Source of the DNA: Stercorarius parasiticus
Taxonomy: Eukaryota > Chordata > Aves > Charadriiformes > Stercorariidae
Assembly (NCBI GenBank): GCA_013396915.1
Contig: VWZL01001304.1
Span: 281,109-345,108 of the forward strand
DNA length: 64,000 nt
Reading direction: 5' to 3'
Shown: positions 17,540 through 42,200 of the stretch, in pieces
Layout: each line of letters starts with the position of its first letter
How positions within the stretch are numbered: position 1 is the first letter of the stretch
Position numbers and translations under genes: made by a program
The notes under the pieces: model-generated
What the model was told of the DNA's origin: nothing
Database searches by the model: none
The model's input: the letters and a program-made list of their open reading frames with translations, nothing else

Positions 17540-19060
17540 TACTAAGCAAGAATACCACAGCAGAACATGGTATAATGGGCCAAAATTAGACACAGTTGGC
17601 AAGGGACACATCAAACTCTGTAAGAAATAATTCCATAAGTATATTAGGAGCAAGAAGATGATGAAAGAAAAAGTTAGCCCACTGTGCAACACAGGAGAAA
17701 AACTAGAGGGATATGGAGACAAAGCTAATGTTCATATTGCCTTTTTTGCATCCATGTTCACCACAAATCTCCTGCATTGAGGTGCTTATATACAATAAAT
17801 GTCAGCAACAAAAGGCAAAAGGGTAAGATCTCAACCTTGAACAAACAAGGAAATGAATAAATATTACTTACATGCATTCAAATCATTTGTGCTTGACAGA
17901 CTAGCCTGTTAAATGCCCAGTTATGAATTTATCTCAGAACAGTTAAAAGATGTATTTCAGAGCAGTGAAGAGGACAACTGCAAAATTATACATGGTAGCT
18001 ATATGTATACAGCACATATGTATCACCTGTGTCTAAAGAAGGGGATAAGCACAGCTAAGGACTTACAGATGAAGCTGGCTTCAGAAGAACTCTATGGCCT
18101 ACACACAGACAACCAATTCTTTTTTGAGATGCCGTAGGGTGTCCTCAGATATTCATATGGACACATTCTGGGCAGATACAAACTATTGTTCTTTTATTAT
18201 CAACTGTGAGGCTGTATTTTAGAGGCATGATAAAAAAAATGGAAGGAATTTGCAAATAACATCAGTCAGAGAAGGACTGAGTACACTGAAATCTACAACT
18301 GAAATTGAGAATTCTCTTCATGGATTTGAGAACTACTTTGGAAACAATAGGGATAAGTAGGGCATTGCAATAGTGTCAAATGCAAAGTTTCAGACTCTTG
18401 TAGTAATACATAACTAGAAACTAAGTGTCTATGCAATGCTTCTGTAGAAAAGTATTTCTGGCTTATGAGCACATGGGCTGATCACAAACTGAATATAAGT
18501 CAACCTTGTCACAAAACTGCAAAGAAGGTGAGCACAACACTGGAAGTTATAAATGGGAGCACTGTGTAAAACCACAGAAATCAGTTCAGCTCTCCTCGGT
18601 GTTACTTGTCACTTGAGCTGGAGTAATATGTTCAGTTTTGATTGTTGCAACTTAGAACTGGTACAAAGTCCAAAGGAAAGACATGAGGCTGAGCACAGAT
18701 TTATGGTCCTTGATCCACAAAAACTGCATTAGTAAGGGCTGCTTCTCAACAAAAAGAAACAGGGAGATGGGGAATGCATTCCCGCCTTCATGTTTGAGGG
18801 CTATTTTAAAATGAACACGGTAATCTCCATGCTCTCCACGTAGAGGCTGGCCTGAACAAAGAATAATAGTCAGAATTGCAACTAGAGAGATTCAGATTAG
18901 ATACTGAGAAAAAAACTTTCTAACAGTGAAAACAATGAAGCACTAGACTTATTTGGAGAGGCTGTGAATTCTCCACCCTGAACAGCCAAAAAACCTTTTA
19001 GACAATATCTATCAAGAAAAACAGACATTGTTAATTCTGCCTTAGTGTAGAGAAGACTAC
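17540..19060 (+). mobile_element. Ancient CR1 LINE relic, plus orientation
   Basis: Several blocks follow the order of CR1 ORF2 and its 3' region as I know it: ataagtatattaggagcaag (about 17635), a cattgccttttttgcatcca block (about 17735), ctgaatataagtcaaccttg with caaagaaggtgagc (about 18488-18530), ggtacaaagtccaaaggaaa (about 18659) and gagattcagattagatactg followed by ggagaggctgtgaattctcc (about 18885-18975). The intervening sequence is heavily decayed, with stops in all frames, so this is an old fossil. The boundaries are approximate and the 5' end is uncertain. No reading frame remains. Confidence 0.6.
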
Positions 19061-20988
19061 ATAAATTGTCCTTTCTTTGCATGTTTTCTATGTCAAGATA
19101 CAAAAGATGCCAAAGAAGTTTAAAAATAAATTAGTAACAGTGTTTCACAGTTAAAAAAGCTAAAGGATGATATATCGAATTGTCACCATTACATCATCAT
19201 TAAAAAGAAAAATAAGAAGCACTCTTGCATGCATTTCTCTTCAGACCAATTGCCAACCTCCTTTTTTTACAGAAAGGTAAGTCAGTCCTTGCATTCTGTC
19301 TTCAAGGCCTCTAGCCTCTTAATGCCCTTCCAATGGAGTCACTTTATGCAATATACTATAACTGACCACAGCTCATGATTCATATCTGAAATAACCACTC
19401 ATTTGGACAGAATGACCTTCAGAAACACTGCAATTTCATAAGATAATGGCTTAGCTTTGCCTGCATGCAATTTAAAACTTAGATTGCAATTAGTTCCAAA
19501 ATATCTTAAATGGATGTCATAGCATGGAGCATTGCACTGCTTTCTGGCTCTGCCTGTATTCGGGATGCACTCTCTCAGTTTCTGGAACCATCTTTCTCCA
19601 ACACAAACCCACAGTATCAGTCACCACAATTATGTTTCACTGATGGCTGGAAGGAGCCTTCCTCACTCATCAATAATTCCTTTGCTACCAGTTGATAGCT
19701 TGAGGCATATTAAAAAACAAGTTAGATACTGTTCGTCAGGCTGTATATGGCATCCCTCTAGAACAGAATTCTCATTAAGCCCAAGAGCCAGAAATTACCA
19801 TTGTGAAATAAAGGATGGCTGCAGAGAGTGGTATTGTAAGGCCATATGCTTTGTCCATAGCAATGTTTTCTAGAAAAGAATGTTACCATTGCAAAATGGA
19901 CAAGGCACTAAAAAGGGGAACAGAACTTATTACTATATGTGCTCTTGTCAGTCTCTGACTGTTTAATTTCTCACTGACACATTCTTCAGAAACTCTAACA
20001 AGATCTGCTTGCACCTATATAAGCCTAAATTCTATATAATAATGCAAAACAATGATTCTCTTGTTCATTACTTTGGCTAATGATCTGGGAACAAATTATG
20101 TCAAGGAGCTTCCCACAGCTAGAGCTCTCCCTGTCAAGTAATAGTTGGCAATCATAAAACTTAACTTTTATCACCTGAAAAATACTTGTAAGTGAACTTG
20201 CATGTATTTCTAGTAGGAAAATCATTAAAGAAGTTTCTCCATTTCCTATAGAATACTGCTAACTGTTCAAGTATGCCATTACCTATCTAAAAGTCATTTT
20301 TCCACTTATACAACTACCATTCAAAGAGATTGTGATAAATGGAACTAAACTAAAAGGATGCTCTAACAGTTGGCAAGTCTATAATAGAGAATGAGCGTGA
20401 ATGCGCTTGGGTAAGAAAAGGAAAAGCAGCTGTAGTTGTCACAAAAAATCTCTAAGTTCTGTTAAACAGTGGCTGCATTTCTGATGATAGTGTTTCTGCT
20501 ACACAACTCAATGTTAAGCAAAGATACTATATTTTTCATCAGTCAGTAACACGTGAGTGGTACCATATGGTAACAATATCAGATAAAATCAGACGTTGAA
20601 CTAACCCTTGATAATTGCAAGGAACAGATCATGTAAATAAAGCTTGTGAAAGATCACATAATAGCCAATTACTAGGAAAGCTGTCAAATAAATGATTTCT
20701 ATTTCTATTTAGCTTAGCTGGCATAAGACTGAAAAAGGAGATTTTTATTTTCCAGAAATATTTCATTCCATTTGGTATAACTGTGGCTACTACTCATATA
20801 TATGCATCCACCATCTTCTATTTATATCAGTTAAACTCTGCCAGCCATCAATGCTAACTTTTAGTATGCATAAGGGTTAGTTGTCTATTGTATGAAATAC
20901 AGCACTTGACTGTTATTAAGGTTGCCACCCTTTACATTTAATTTGGTTCTGGTAGATTAGAACACCCAAATCCAGTAATTTTTTTCAG
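19061..20988 (-). other. ASXL3 intron 8, no recognised element
   Basis: AT-rich intron. ORFs of up to 113 codons resemble nothing known to me. No repeat is firmly recognised. Confidence 0.65.
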
Positions 20989-21006
20989 TTTTTTTTTTTT
21001 TTTTTT
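20989..21006 (+). repeat. T18 homopolymer
   Basis: Eighteen consecutive T on the plus strand, preceded by a second T-run (ttttttt). On the ASXL3 sense strand this is poly(A). Confidence 0.9.
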
Positions 21007-21024
21007 ATGGCTCGTGTAAATTTT

Positions 21025-21240
21025 GGTGCCCTTCTCTGGATTCTTTCCACAGCTTCTGAAGTGAACTGGCCATGCCTAATATTCAAGATGATGACTTAAT
21101 ACTATTTATTTAATGAAAGGGTATTTTCTTTAGCGCAGCCTCCCTTGTTGTTACTTAAAGGGACTGAACAGATGTTTCTGCTGAGCTGTCCATAATCATG
21201 ACCATATCTTCTTTCAAAATCTGATTTAAAAACTAGCAAC
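21025..21240 (-). mobile_element. Ancient CR1-like LINE relic, minus orientation
   Basis: The words ggtgcccttctctggattct, ttctgaagtgaactggcc, ggactgaacagatgtttctg and gagctgtccataatcatgac follow, in order, the reverse complement of old amniote CR1/L3-like ORF2 ends. The sequence is strongly diverged and assigned from memory of the family, so both boundaries and subfamily are uncertain. Confidence 0.4.
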
Positions 21241-22234
21241 GGAATAACCCACATCATTATTTCCAGGGCAAAACGGTGTATGCTTTCCTACCCTAAAACC
21301 CCACTGCCACCATTAAGCTTCAATGTCTAGCTTAGACTGCCTTACTATAGAACTCCTCAGTATTGGATTACCTCTGAACTTTTGGGTAAACCTCACATGG
21401 TAAGGGAAATGGCCACAAAAAAACAGAGCTCGAGTCCACAGGAAGTACCTGTAGGTGTGAGAAACAATTTGTATATCCCTCAGAATTGGTAGGGAAGCAG
21501 AGTTTGGAGATCCAGAAAAAGGAATTATACGGGGATAAACCAGTGGCACTACCAGGCCCTGAAAAAAACCTGTATGGAGGCCCCAACAAGAAAGTTGAGA
21601 ACAGAAAAAAACAAACATCTTGCATGCAAGCTGACACACAGTGAACAGCAAAATAAAAACACAGGACTTCAATAAATAATTAGATTAGTAGCTGCACAAG
21701 CTTGATTCAAGAAAGTAAGAATTCTGTAAATTCTTTACAGAAATGAACCTAGGGCAAAGTACACCCTTGCAAATTATGTCAGTGTAGGTAAAAAAAAAAA
21801 AGAGACAGGAAAAAAAGCATAAGAAGCTTTTCATTAATCTCTAAGACCGGAAAGAACCATATTGAAAGTACTAACATGTCTACTATTAAACTATAATAAT
21901 ACACTTCAGATGGGGATCAAAATCAGAGGTCAAGCAAAAAAAATGAGACATACTAACAAAGGAAAACAAGAACACTAACAAACCATCTGAAGCTACATTA
22001 AAGAGCTAGCTCATTACTGAACAGCTAACATGCTGTTTGTACTTCTCCAGGTTTTCACACATACAGAACATAGATTTCAAATCTTGTGGAAAAAAAAGGG
22101 AAATAATGCAACAAAGAACCCAGATGATTACAAAGAAATGAGCACCAACCAGGATGGAGCTCTCAAGAAGAAATCATGACACCAATCTAAATGCTTTCTC
22201 TGATAGGTCTGAGGAAAAAGCAGCAGATATCATT
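21241..22234 (-). other. ASXL3 intron 8, no recognised element
   Basis: AT-rich intron. A 119-codon minus-strand ORF at 21313-21672 has no recognisable similarity and no splice context. Nothing else is seen. Confidence 0.65.
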
Positions 22235-23207
22235 TATAGAATCATACATAGAATCATGTGGGTTGGGCGTGACCTCCAGAGGTCATGAACTTTTCAAAGC
22301 TATTCCACTTAGAGCAGCTTGGTTAGGGCCTTGCTCACTTGAATGCAGACTGCCTCCAAAGAGAGCTTCCACAGCCTCTCTGGACAACCTCTTCCAGTGC
22401 TTAATCACTCTTGCTGTGAAAATATTTTTCCTGATAATCAAATCAGAATTTCCCATGTTTCAGCTTGCTTCCATTGCCTCTAATGCTGTTACTATGTGCC
22501 TCCAAGAAGAGCTCTGTCTTCTCTACAACCTCCCATTAGCTAGGTGTGAACTGCCACAAGATCCCCTTGCAGCCTCCTCTTCTGCGTGAACAAATCCAGC
22601 TCTCCCGTGCTACAGCCCCTTAACCATCTTGGTAGCCCTCCGCTGGACTTGCTCCAATATGTCAATGTCTTTCTTGAAAGAAAGGGTATCAATGGCCACT
22701 TCTCTTGATCTGCTGGCTGTGGTCCTGCTCATTCAGCCCAGGATGCTGCCAGTCTTCTTTACTGCCAGGGTGCAATGCTGGCTCTTATTTAACTTGCTGC
22801 CCACCAAGACCCCAGGGCTCTTTTGGCCTTTTTTGAAGATGGGTGCAATGTCTACTTTCTCCAGTCATTGCGGACCTTTCCTGATCTCCAGGACCTTTCA
22901 AAGATGATAGAGTGGCCTTGCAAAGACATTACCCAGCTCTCTCAGCACCCTTGTATGCAGTCTGTTGCATCCCATGGATTTCTATGGGTCAGGTTCTCGC
23001 AAATAATCTTGACTTGGTCCTTATCTACTGCTGGCAGTTATCCTCTTTGAATGCTTTTACGAAGTTCAGAGGCCTGGGAGATCTTGTTGGTGAAAATGGA
23101 GGCAAAGAAGGCCTTATGTCAGCTGTATATGTGTTCATAGTCATTAGATCACACACCCCATTCAGCAATGGTCAAAAATTTTCTTTATTCAGTCTACTAC
23201 TACTTAT
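22235..23207 (-). mobile_element. CR1 LINE fragment, minus orientation (outer element, 3' part)
   Basis: This is the reverse complement of a CR1 3' end. It opens with tatagaatcatacatagaat, the hallmark inverted ATTCTATGATTCTA tail, then gggttgggcgtgacctccag, acagcctctctggacaacct, gtcaatgtctttcttgaaag, gcccaggatgctgccagtct and cacccaagac-type motifs. Further in, ttgaagatgggtgcaatgtc, gacctttcaaagatgataga and gaggcaaagaaggcc are ORF2 motifs in the expected order. A stretch is missing between ccccagggctctttt and gatgggtgcaatg compared with full elements. Frames are interrupted, so no intact reverse transcriptase is present. It appears to continue after 23690, interrupted by a second CR1. Confidence 0.85.
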
Positions 23208-23690
23208 TATTTAGTGTGAGGTTAGAAGGGACCTCTGGACGTGGTCATCTTGTCCAAGCCCCCTGCTTAAGCAGGGTCACTGAGAGCCAGTTGCCCAAGA
23301 CCATGTCCAGATGGCTTTTGAGTATCTCCAAGGATGGAGAATCCACAACCTCTCTAGGCAACTTGTGCCCTCACTAAAAAATGTTTTACCTTACGTTCAT
23401 ATGGAACCTCCTGTCTTTTGGTTTGTGCCGATTGCCTCTGGTCCTGTCCCACCCTTCCTTCGTGTATTTATACACATTGGTAAGATTCCCTCTGATCATT
23501 CTCATCTCTAGGCTAAGTCCCACCTCTCAAAGGCCTCTTCTCATATGAGAGATGCTCTAGTCCCTTAATCCTCTCAGCGGCCCTTCACTGTAGTCTCCAG
23601 TAGCTCCATCTCTCTCTACTGGGGAGCCTGGAACTGGATAAAGTACTTTAGTACCTTACCAGTGCCGAGTTAGATCGGATGGTCTAGCAA
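23208..23690 (-). mobile_element. Second CR1 LINE fragment, minus orientation, probably nested
   Basis: A fresh CR1 3' end begins here in reverse complement: gtgaggttagaagggacctc, tcatcttgtccaagccccct, aatccacaacctctctaggc, gattgcctctggtcctgtcc, ctgatcattctcatctctag, ggagcctggaactggataaa and accagtgccgagttagatcg, after which CR1 similarity restarts at another part of the element. The repeated 3'-end motifs prove a second copy. Its 5'-truncated form is normal for CR1. It belongs to a different subfamily from the outer copy, judging by the 3' end. Confidence 0.85.
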
Positions 23691-23860
23691 ACTCCCCATC
23701 ACAATGACATCAATGCCACTCACCTCTCCTCTGACCCTGACCCCTAGGATCTAAACCAGGGTGTAATCCAACCTATAGAGGAGTTCCATACATATACGCT
23801 GCTCCCCTTGAGGGCAACCACACCCCTTGTCTTCTCTGCCTCTTTTTCCTCAAGAGAAGC
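23691..23860 (-). mobile_element. CR1 continuation, likely 5' remainder of the outer element
   Basis: The words gagttccatacatatacgct, gctccccttgagggcaacca and cttgtcttctctgcctcttt resemble, in reverse complement, a CR1 ORF2 part upstream of what is seen up to 23207. The simplest reading is one older CR1 split by the copy at 23208-23690. The left join is approximate. Confidence 0.55.
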
Positions 23861-25744
23861 ACATTTTCATCAATGTTTTTGATATACATAAAAAAAGGAA
23901 AGAGAAACATGTGCAGACAAAGGCACAGTATAATACTGGAAAGGAGCAAAAAAAAGGAGGGGAATGAATAGTAAAGGAGTTGGTAATTACCAAGTTTAAT
24001 ACAAAATGTTGATGATTTCAGGTCTTGAGGACACAGATGGTAGGAATGTGGAAGAAGTAGTGCAGTTGGAAGCTAGAGAACATTTAAAAAAACAGACAGG
24101 GCTTGCCAAAAAACACAGAGACAAAAGGATACCAACTGTTTCTTTGCCTGAAGATAAGGAACACGTAGAGGCTCATCTCAAATACAAAAATACAGGCACA
24201 CATTTACACACAGCGCTACGACTTTGAAAAAAATCTATCCTTTCTTAATAAAGTTTCCATTTATTTAAAGCCAACAATAGAAGAGGTTCTGAGTTTAAAG
24301 CAGGTAAACAGGAGTATAAGAAAATTGCTTCTGACAAGATGCAACTATCAGGACCTTTTTGCTGTTGTGATCACAAACCAGTTATAATAATGCTGATAAG
24401 TACCTGAATGATAAGACAGATACATCCAACACAAAGGAATACAGTAGACAGAAGTACATGGATCTGACTTAAGAGCTGCTTCCAGAAAATAAACTCAGCC
24501 ACCCCAACTTCACGTTTTAGGTAGGCGACATGGAAAGATACCAACTTAACACTATGTCTCTCACAGCAATTCTGATGTAATACAACTTGAGTGCTAATGC
24601 TCACTGAATAATGTCTCTTCCATGGGTCTCTCTTTTTCGCGGCAGAGTATAACCTGACACAGAATATGGCTAAATTTTATTTAGTCCTGATTATGAAGTT
24701 ATCAATCCTTATAAGATAAACTCTTGTCGTTCCCAACTGATCATTGATATAAAATAAACAGTTCGTCCTCGAATACAAAATGAAAAGACAGATTCTGAAG
24801 ACAGATGGTGAAAGCCATTCTGAACATTACTTTAGTCCTTTAAAAAACAACCAGGCTAAACTTAGAAGTTAAACATCAAAGGATGAAAAAGGAAATATCT
24901 ATATATTTCCTATATTTCTATATTTTCAGTGAAGAAAATAGGAATAATTGCTTCAGACAAGAGGAGAAAAGGAAGAAGAGTCTTTTAAAGAAAGAAACAA
25001 AGACCTTTTCTATCTCTACTAAAGTGGGAAATATGCCGAGTAAGACTAAAGAATTGCAAACATATGTTTTCAAAATGAAATGTGACTTGTTAATTTAGAC
25101 CTTGTCTAAATCAAGAAGACAAGTGGGATAGCTATATTCATTCCAATACGCTGTAGTGTCAAAAAAGACAATAGAATCCAATCTGGTTGAGCTCAGATGC
25201 AAGAAATTAAATGAAGAATTTAAGGAGAATAATAAATCTGGCAAAATGAAAAGATAAACCATGTTTTAAAACGAAGCAAAAAACTAGTAAAATATAAGGA
25301 AAACCAGAATATGCAGCAAACGGTACCTTCTAACTGCATTCAAATTATATAAATTACAATTAAAAATTATTTTTCTATTACATCCATCATACGAGTACCA
25401 GTCCCAAGCATGTCAGATCATGCAACAAACAGCAAGCATTTATAAAGGTACTAGAAGAAGCACATAGGCCTGGAAAAAAAAAAGGTAAAATAGAAAAACA
25501 TACCTAGATCATGATAAAGGCAAGCACGTATGAAACTCGTTTAAAAAAGGATGCTTGGAGATTTTGAGAAAGTAAAACATTATTAAATTATCCAACAATG
25601 CTTATATGTTGGGGAAGGTGCAGAAAAAGAGATGTAAACAACCAGGGTCTATTCCTCTACCTTTTGATAAAAATAAAAGACATATGCCTTTGACCCCAAG
25701 AAGCAGAAGGTGAGGGGATGTTTACAGGTAAACATTTAAAATTA
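23861..25744 (-). other. ASXL3 intron 8, no recognised element
   Basis: AT-rich intron, plus strand A/G-rich in places. Nothing recognised. Confidence 0.65.
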
Positions 25745-25803
25745 GACCTTTAAAGGTCCCTTCCAACCCAAACTATTTGATGATTCTATTATTCTATGAT
25801 TTT
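25745..25803 (+). mobile_element. CR1 3'-end fragment, plus orientation
   Basis: agacctttaaaggtcccttc, caacccaaactatttgatga and ttctattattctatgatttt form the typical CR1 3' terminus with its ATTCTATGATT-type tail. Only about 60 bp is recognisable, and the sequence before it is too decayed to assign. Confidence 0.8.
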
Positions 25804-26025
25804 AAATGAAAACCCTGCATCCAATCCCTTTTCTCTAGGCATTAGACAACATTGCCCTCCTATGCAAAGAAGAATGACTGTATGTCCTTATCACAGAAGA
25901 GAAAAGGCTAAAGGAAATTTGAGTTTAAATAATTCAAACACAAAGAATAGCAATGTTCTGAAATAATTAAGAAAAGCCCCCTCAAACTTTTTTTCCCTTT
26001 TTTATTTAAGCAAAACAAATCTACT

Positions 26026-26127
26026 GAAGGGGTGGGGAGGGAGAGGAGGGGGGAGACAGGGAAAAGAGGGCAGAGGGGAGAAAGGGAGAGGGGGAGGGAG
26101 AAGAAAGGGTGAAGAGAGGGAGAGAGA
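26026..26127 (+). repeat. Polypurine (GA-rich) tract with G-quadruplex motif
   Basis: Over about 102 bp the plus strand is purine except four interruptions (T at 26033 and 26110, C at 26057 and 26071). The start has four G-runs with short spacers: 26029-26032, 26034-26037, 26039-26041 and 26048-26053, which satisfies the standard G-quadruplex pattern. ASXL3 is transcribed from the other strand, so the nascent RNA carries a long C/U tract here. Confidence 0.9.
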
Positions 26128-39243
<13,116 letters not shown>

Positions 39244-42200
39244 CTACAAAAATGATAACAAAACATAAAAATGTAACAAAAAATAATGCTTATAAGTGAA
39301 TTACACGAGACATTTCTCTACCATTAAATTTAATCTCTTAAAATAAGCATAATTTACATAGCTACTGACTTGCCAGACTTCGCACTCGTCCCCTTTATGT
39401 CATTTTCCTTTAAAATATAAAATCAGGCTTTTGGTTATAAGGAGAAAGAAGATGCACCTTAGATCATTTTCCAATACAGTTTTGACAACAAAGAAGCACG
39501 TAACTGTTTGCTCTACCTTAACAGCACAACATGATAACCCATGGAATGTGAAACTAAGACTTCCAAGTAAAAAAAATGTAAAATAAATGTTTCAAAACCA
39601 GAATAAAAATATATATGTCTGCACATCTCTCGCAGGTGCATCCTCTCCAGTATACTGCTCAGTCAATCAAGTTAACACAGAGTGTCATCAGTATGTACAG
39701 CATGTAAGGACTACAGTATTGATGCACTCACTCAGCCGTGAGTAGTGCTGCACAAAATCACTGAACATGGCAGGAATCATTTATTTTTGTGAAGGGAATC
39801 AGTCCTAATCTTGGAAACCTTGCAGCACTTGGCTATCGTCTGCTTGACTTTGGGCATTAACCTTCAGAACACGAACGTGATGGTGTTCTGGCAAATCTGG
39901 GGAAAAATGATACAAGAATAAATCTCTACAAATGGGAGTGCTTTGTGTTTCATAAATGGATTCAATACAGGGTTGATAATGTAATACAAAATATTTAAAG
40001 ATTAGAAATAGCAAATACCTGCCAGACTGTTTTATATGGAAAATGATATCTGATTCAAAAGATCTTACAACATACAAATATGAATATTTGCCAATTAATA
40101 CATTTGCAAGCATTAAAATTCTGGAATTAATGAGAATGGGCTGGGCTTAATACAGATCTCTCCTATCCTCCTGTCTATTTTATTCCAATCTTACTGTGCG
40201 CTCTCTTTTTATAACTGTGATTTTTGTTATGATCTTGGGGGGGATTTATTAAAGTAATACTATATCAACAAGGAACATATTTGATATGAATTATCCCTGT
40301 AGGTTTACGAGCAAGAATGACTAATGCCTTAAAAGGTTTAAGTCTGTAACTTCAATTAATCTGTAATATCTTTCCAAAACGTTCACATAGCTAAATAAAT
40401 AAAAAAAAACCTCTGAAAAAAAAGAAATCGATATCACTCCATTCCTCTAAATAACACACTACACAACATAAGATACACCAAGCCACACAAAAGCTATTTC
40501 ATCGATTAACCCCTTTTATAGTACACTTCTTAAAAGACACATAAGCACTGTACAATAAAAAGCAAAAGAACACTTGAAATCAAACAAAGAGAAGAAGCTG
40601 GTCAGATCTGCACTGAACCAAAGCAGCAAGGAGAATGCCATAAGGAACAGCATATACTTCAGACATTTTTGAGACAGAAAATTCATACTGGTATTGAGCA
40701 AGAACAGCCAGACTTGTGGACAGAAAATTCCAAAATGTTAACATTTCTCAAAAATTCCCCAAAATTCCAAAAATGAGCCTCAGTGCACAGTCCTGACAAG
40801 CCAAGTGTCAAACCAGGTGATCCTTATTTAATAGTAATACCACTGAGACAGTAACAAGTAGTCCACTAAAAATTAACTGAAAAGACAGCCAACTTCTGTG
40901 CTTACAGCATACCGATAGATCCACAACCCAAACTTTATGGTGTTGTGCTCCACAGTGTGATTTGCCTTATGAAGAGCAAAGAGAAGAAATATCCATCCTC
41001 AGTGTCATCCTCTCTACACACAAGAGTAAGAACCCAAATGATGCCCCATGTTCTCCCCCAGTCTCCTCCTCACCTTTCAAGACAGTTCCCACCTCCACCA
41101 GGGACCATAGCCTTTTTGCCAGCATCCATAAGGAAATACCATTTTAATGATTTATACAGCCACTGTGACAAAGGTAGATTCTTTGTAAAGCCTCACAGTT
41201 GATTTTCAATGCTTTAGACTCAACTCCCATGAATGAGAGAAAGTAAGTAGCAATGTATCCACCATCAATGACAGGCAGTAGTGTTCGTACACCTTAGGTG
41301 ACACATGCGCTGCTGGGGCAAGGGCAGCGGTACTCAATCTTTGTCAGGCGTACCACTTACCTTCTTTCGTGTTACAGGAAGGCCACTTGCAGACCTTAAG
41401 CACACATATATGCAACTGATCTGGCACTTCCAAGAAGCACGGGCCACCCCATGCTCATGGAGCACTAATGCAAGACAGCACGGCTCATCCCAGCGCTACC
41501 CAGACACTCAGAGCCACAAGAGCAGGGAACACAGCTGGGAGCAGGCAAACGGTGCTACCAGAACTATTCACTTTGAGGCATAGCCCATTTCTGAGTTACA
41601 GGCTAAGAACCTCAACACGTGAGGATCAAGCACAAACCTTAAAGACACCACTTCCCTTTGACACACATTTGCTTTTTCCCTAACATTCATTGTTTCACTG
41701 CCAGTCCCTCCCCCATCTCCTCTAGTTTCACAACACAAATGACCACCACGCAGGGCCCACAGTTAAATTTGGAAATCAGTCTGTACGGGATGACTCAAGC
41801 TGGCAGTAAAGCTACACACGTGGACACATGAAAGACAGCTTATAGGATATAAAAAAAAATTAAAACCATGTAGACATCAAAATCTAAGTCAAAGTTTTAA
41901 CACAAAGTGCCAATGAATTACGCTGTGCCCAGAGAACTGACAAATAATCTTCCCTACGCCTCTCTATCTTTTCATTTGTCAAAGGAAGGCTACAAGGCAG
42001 ATGAGGAGTGTTCAAAAGTATCAAGTAAATAATCTAACATTCGATTTACAGGGTAAAGAGGTGGCTAAGATTTTGCCCAGTCATCCTGTTTAGTGGGACA
42101 TATTATTCCCAGCTAATCATAACAATTTTGCATTAAATTCACACTTGAATTTAAAGCTGCAGGGTCTGAAATTTTGAATAGACAAGTCTTTGCACGACAA

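Noticed and set aside
22191..23511. Plus-strand ORFs of 66-132 codons
   Set aside because: They run antisense through CR1 sequence and encode nothing recognisable.
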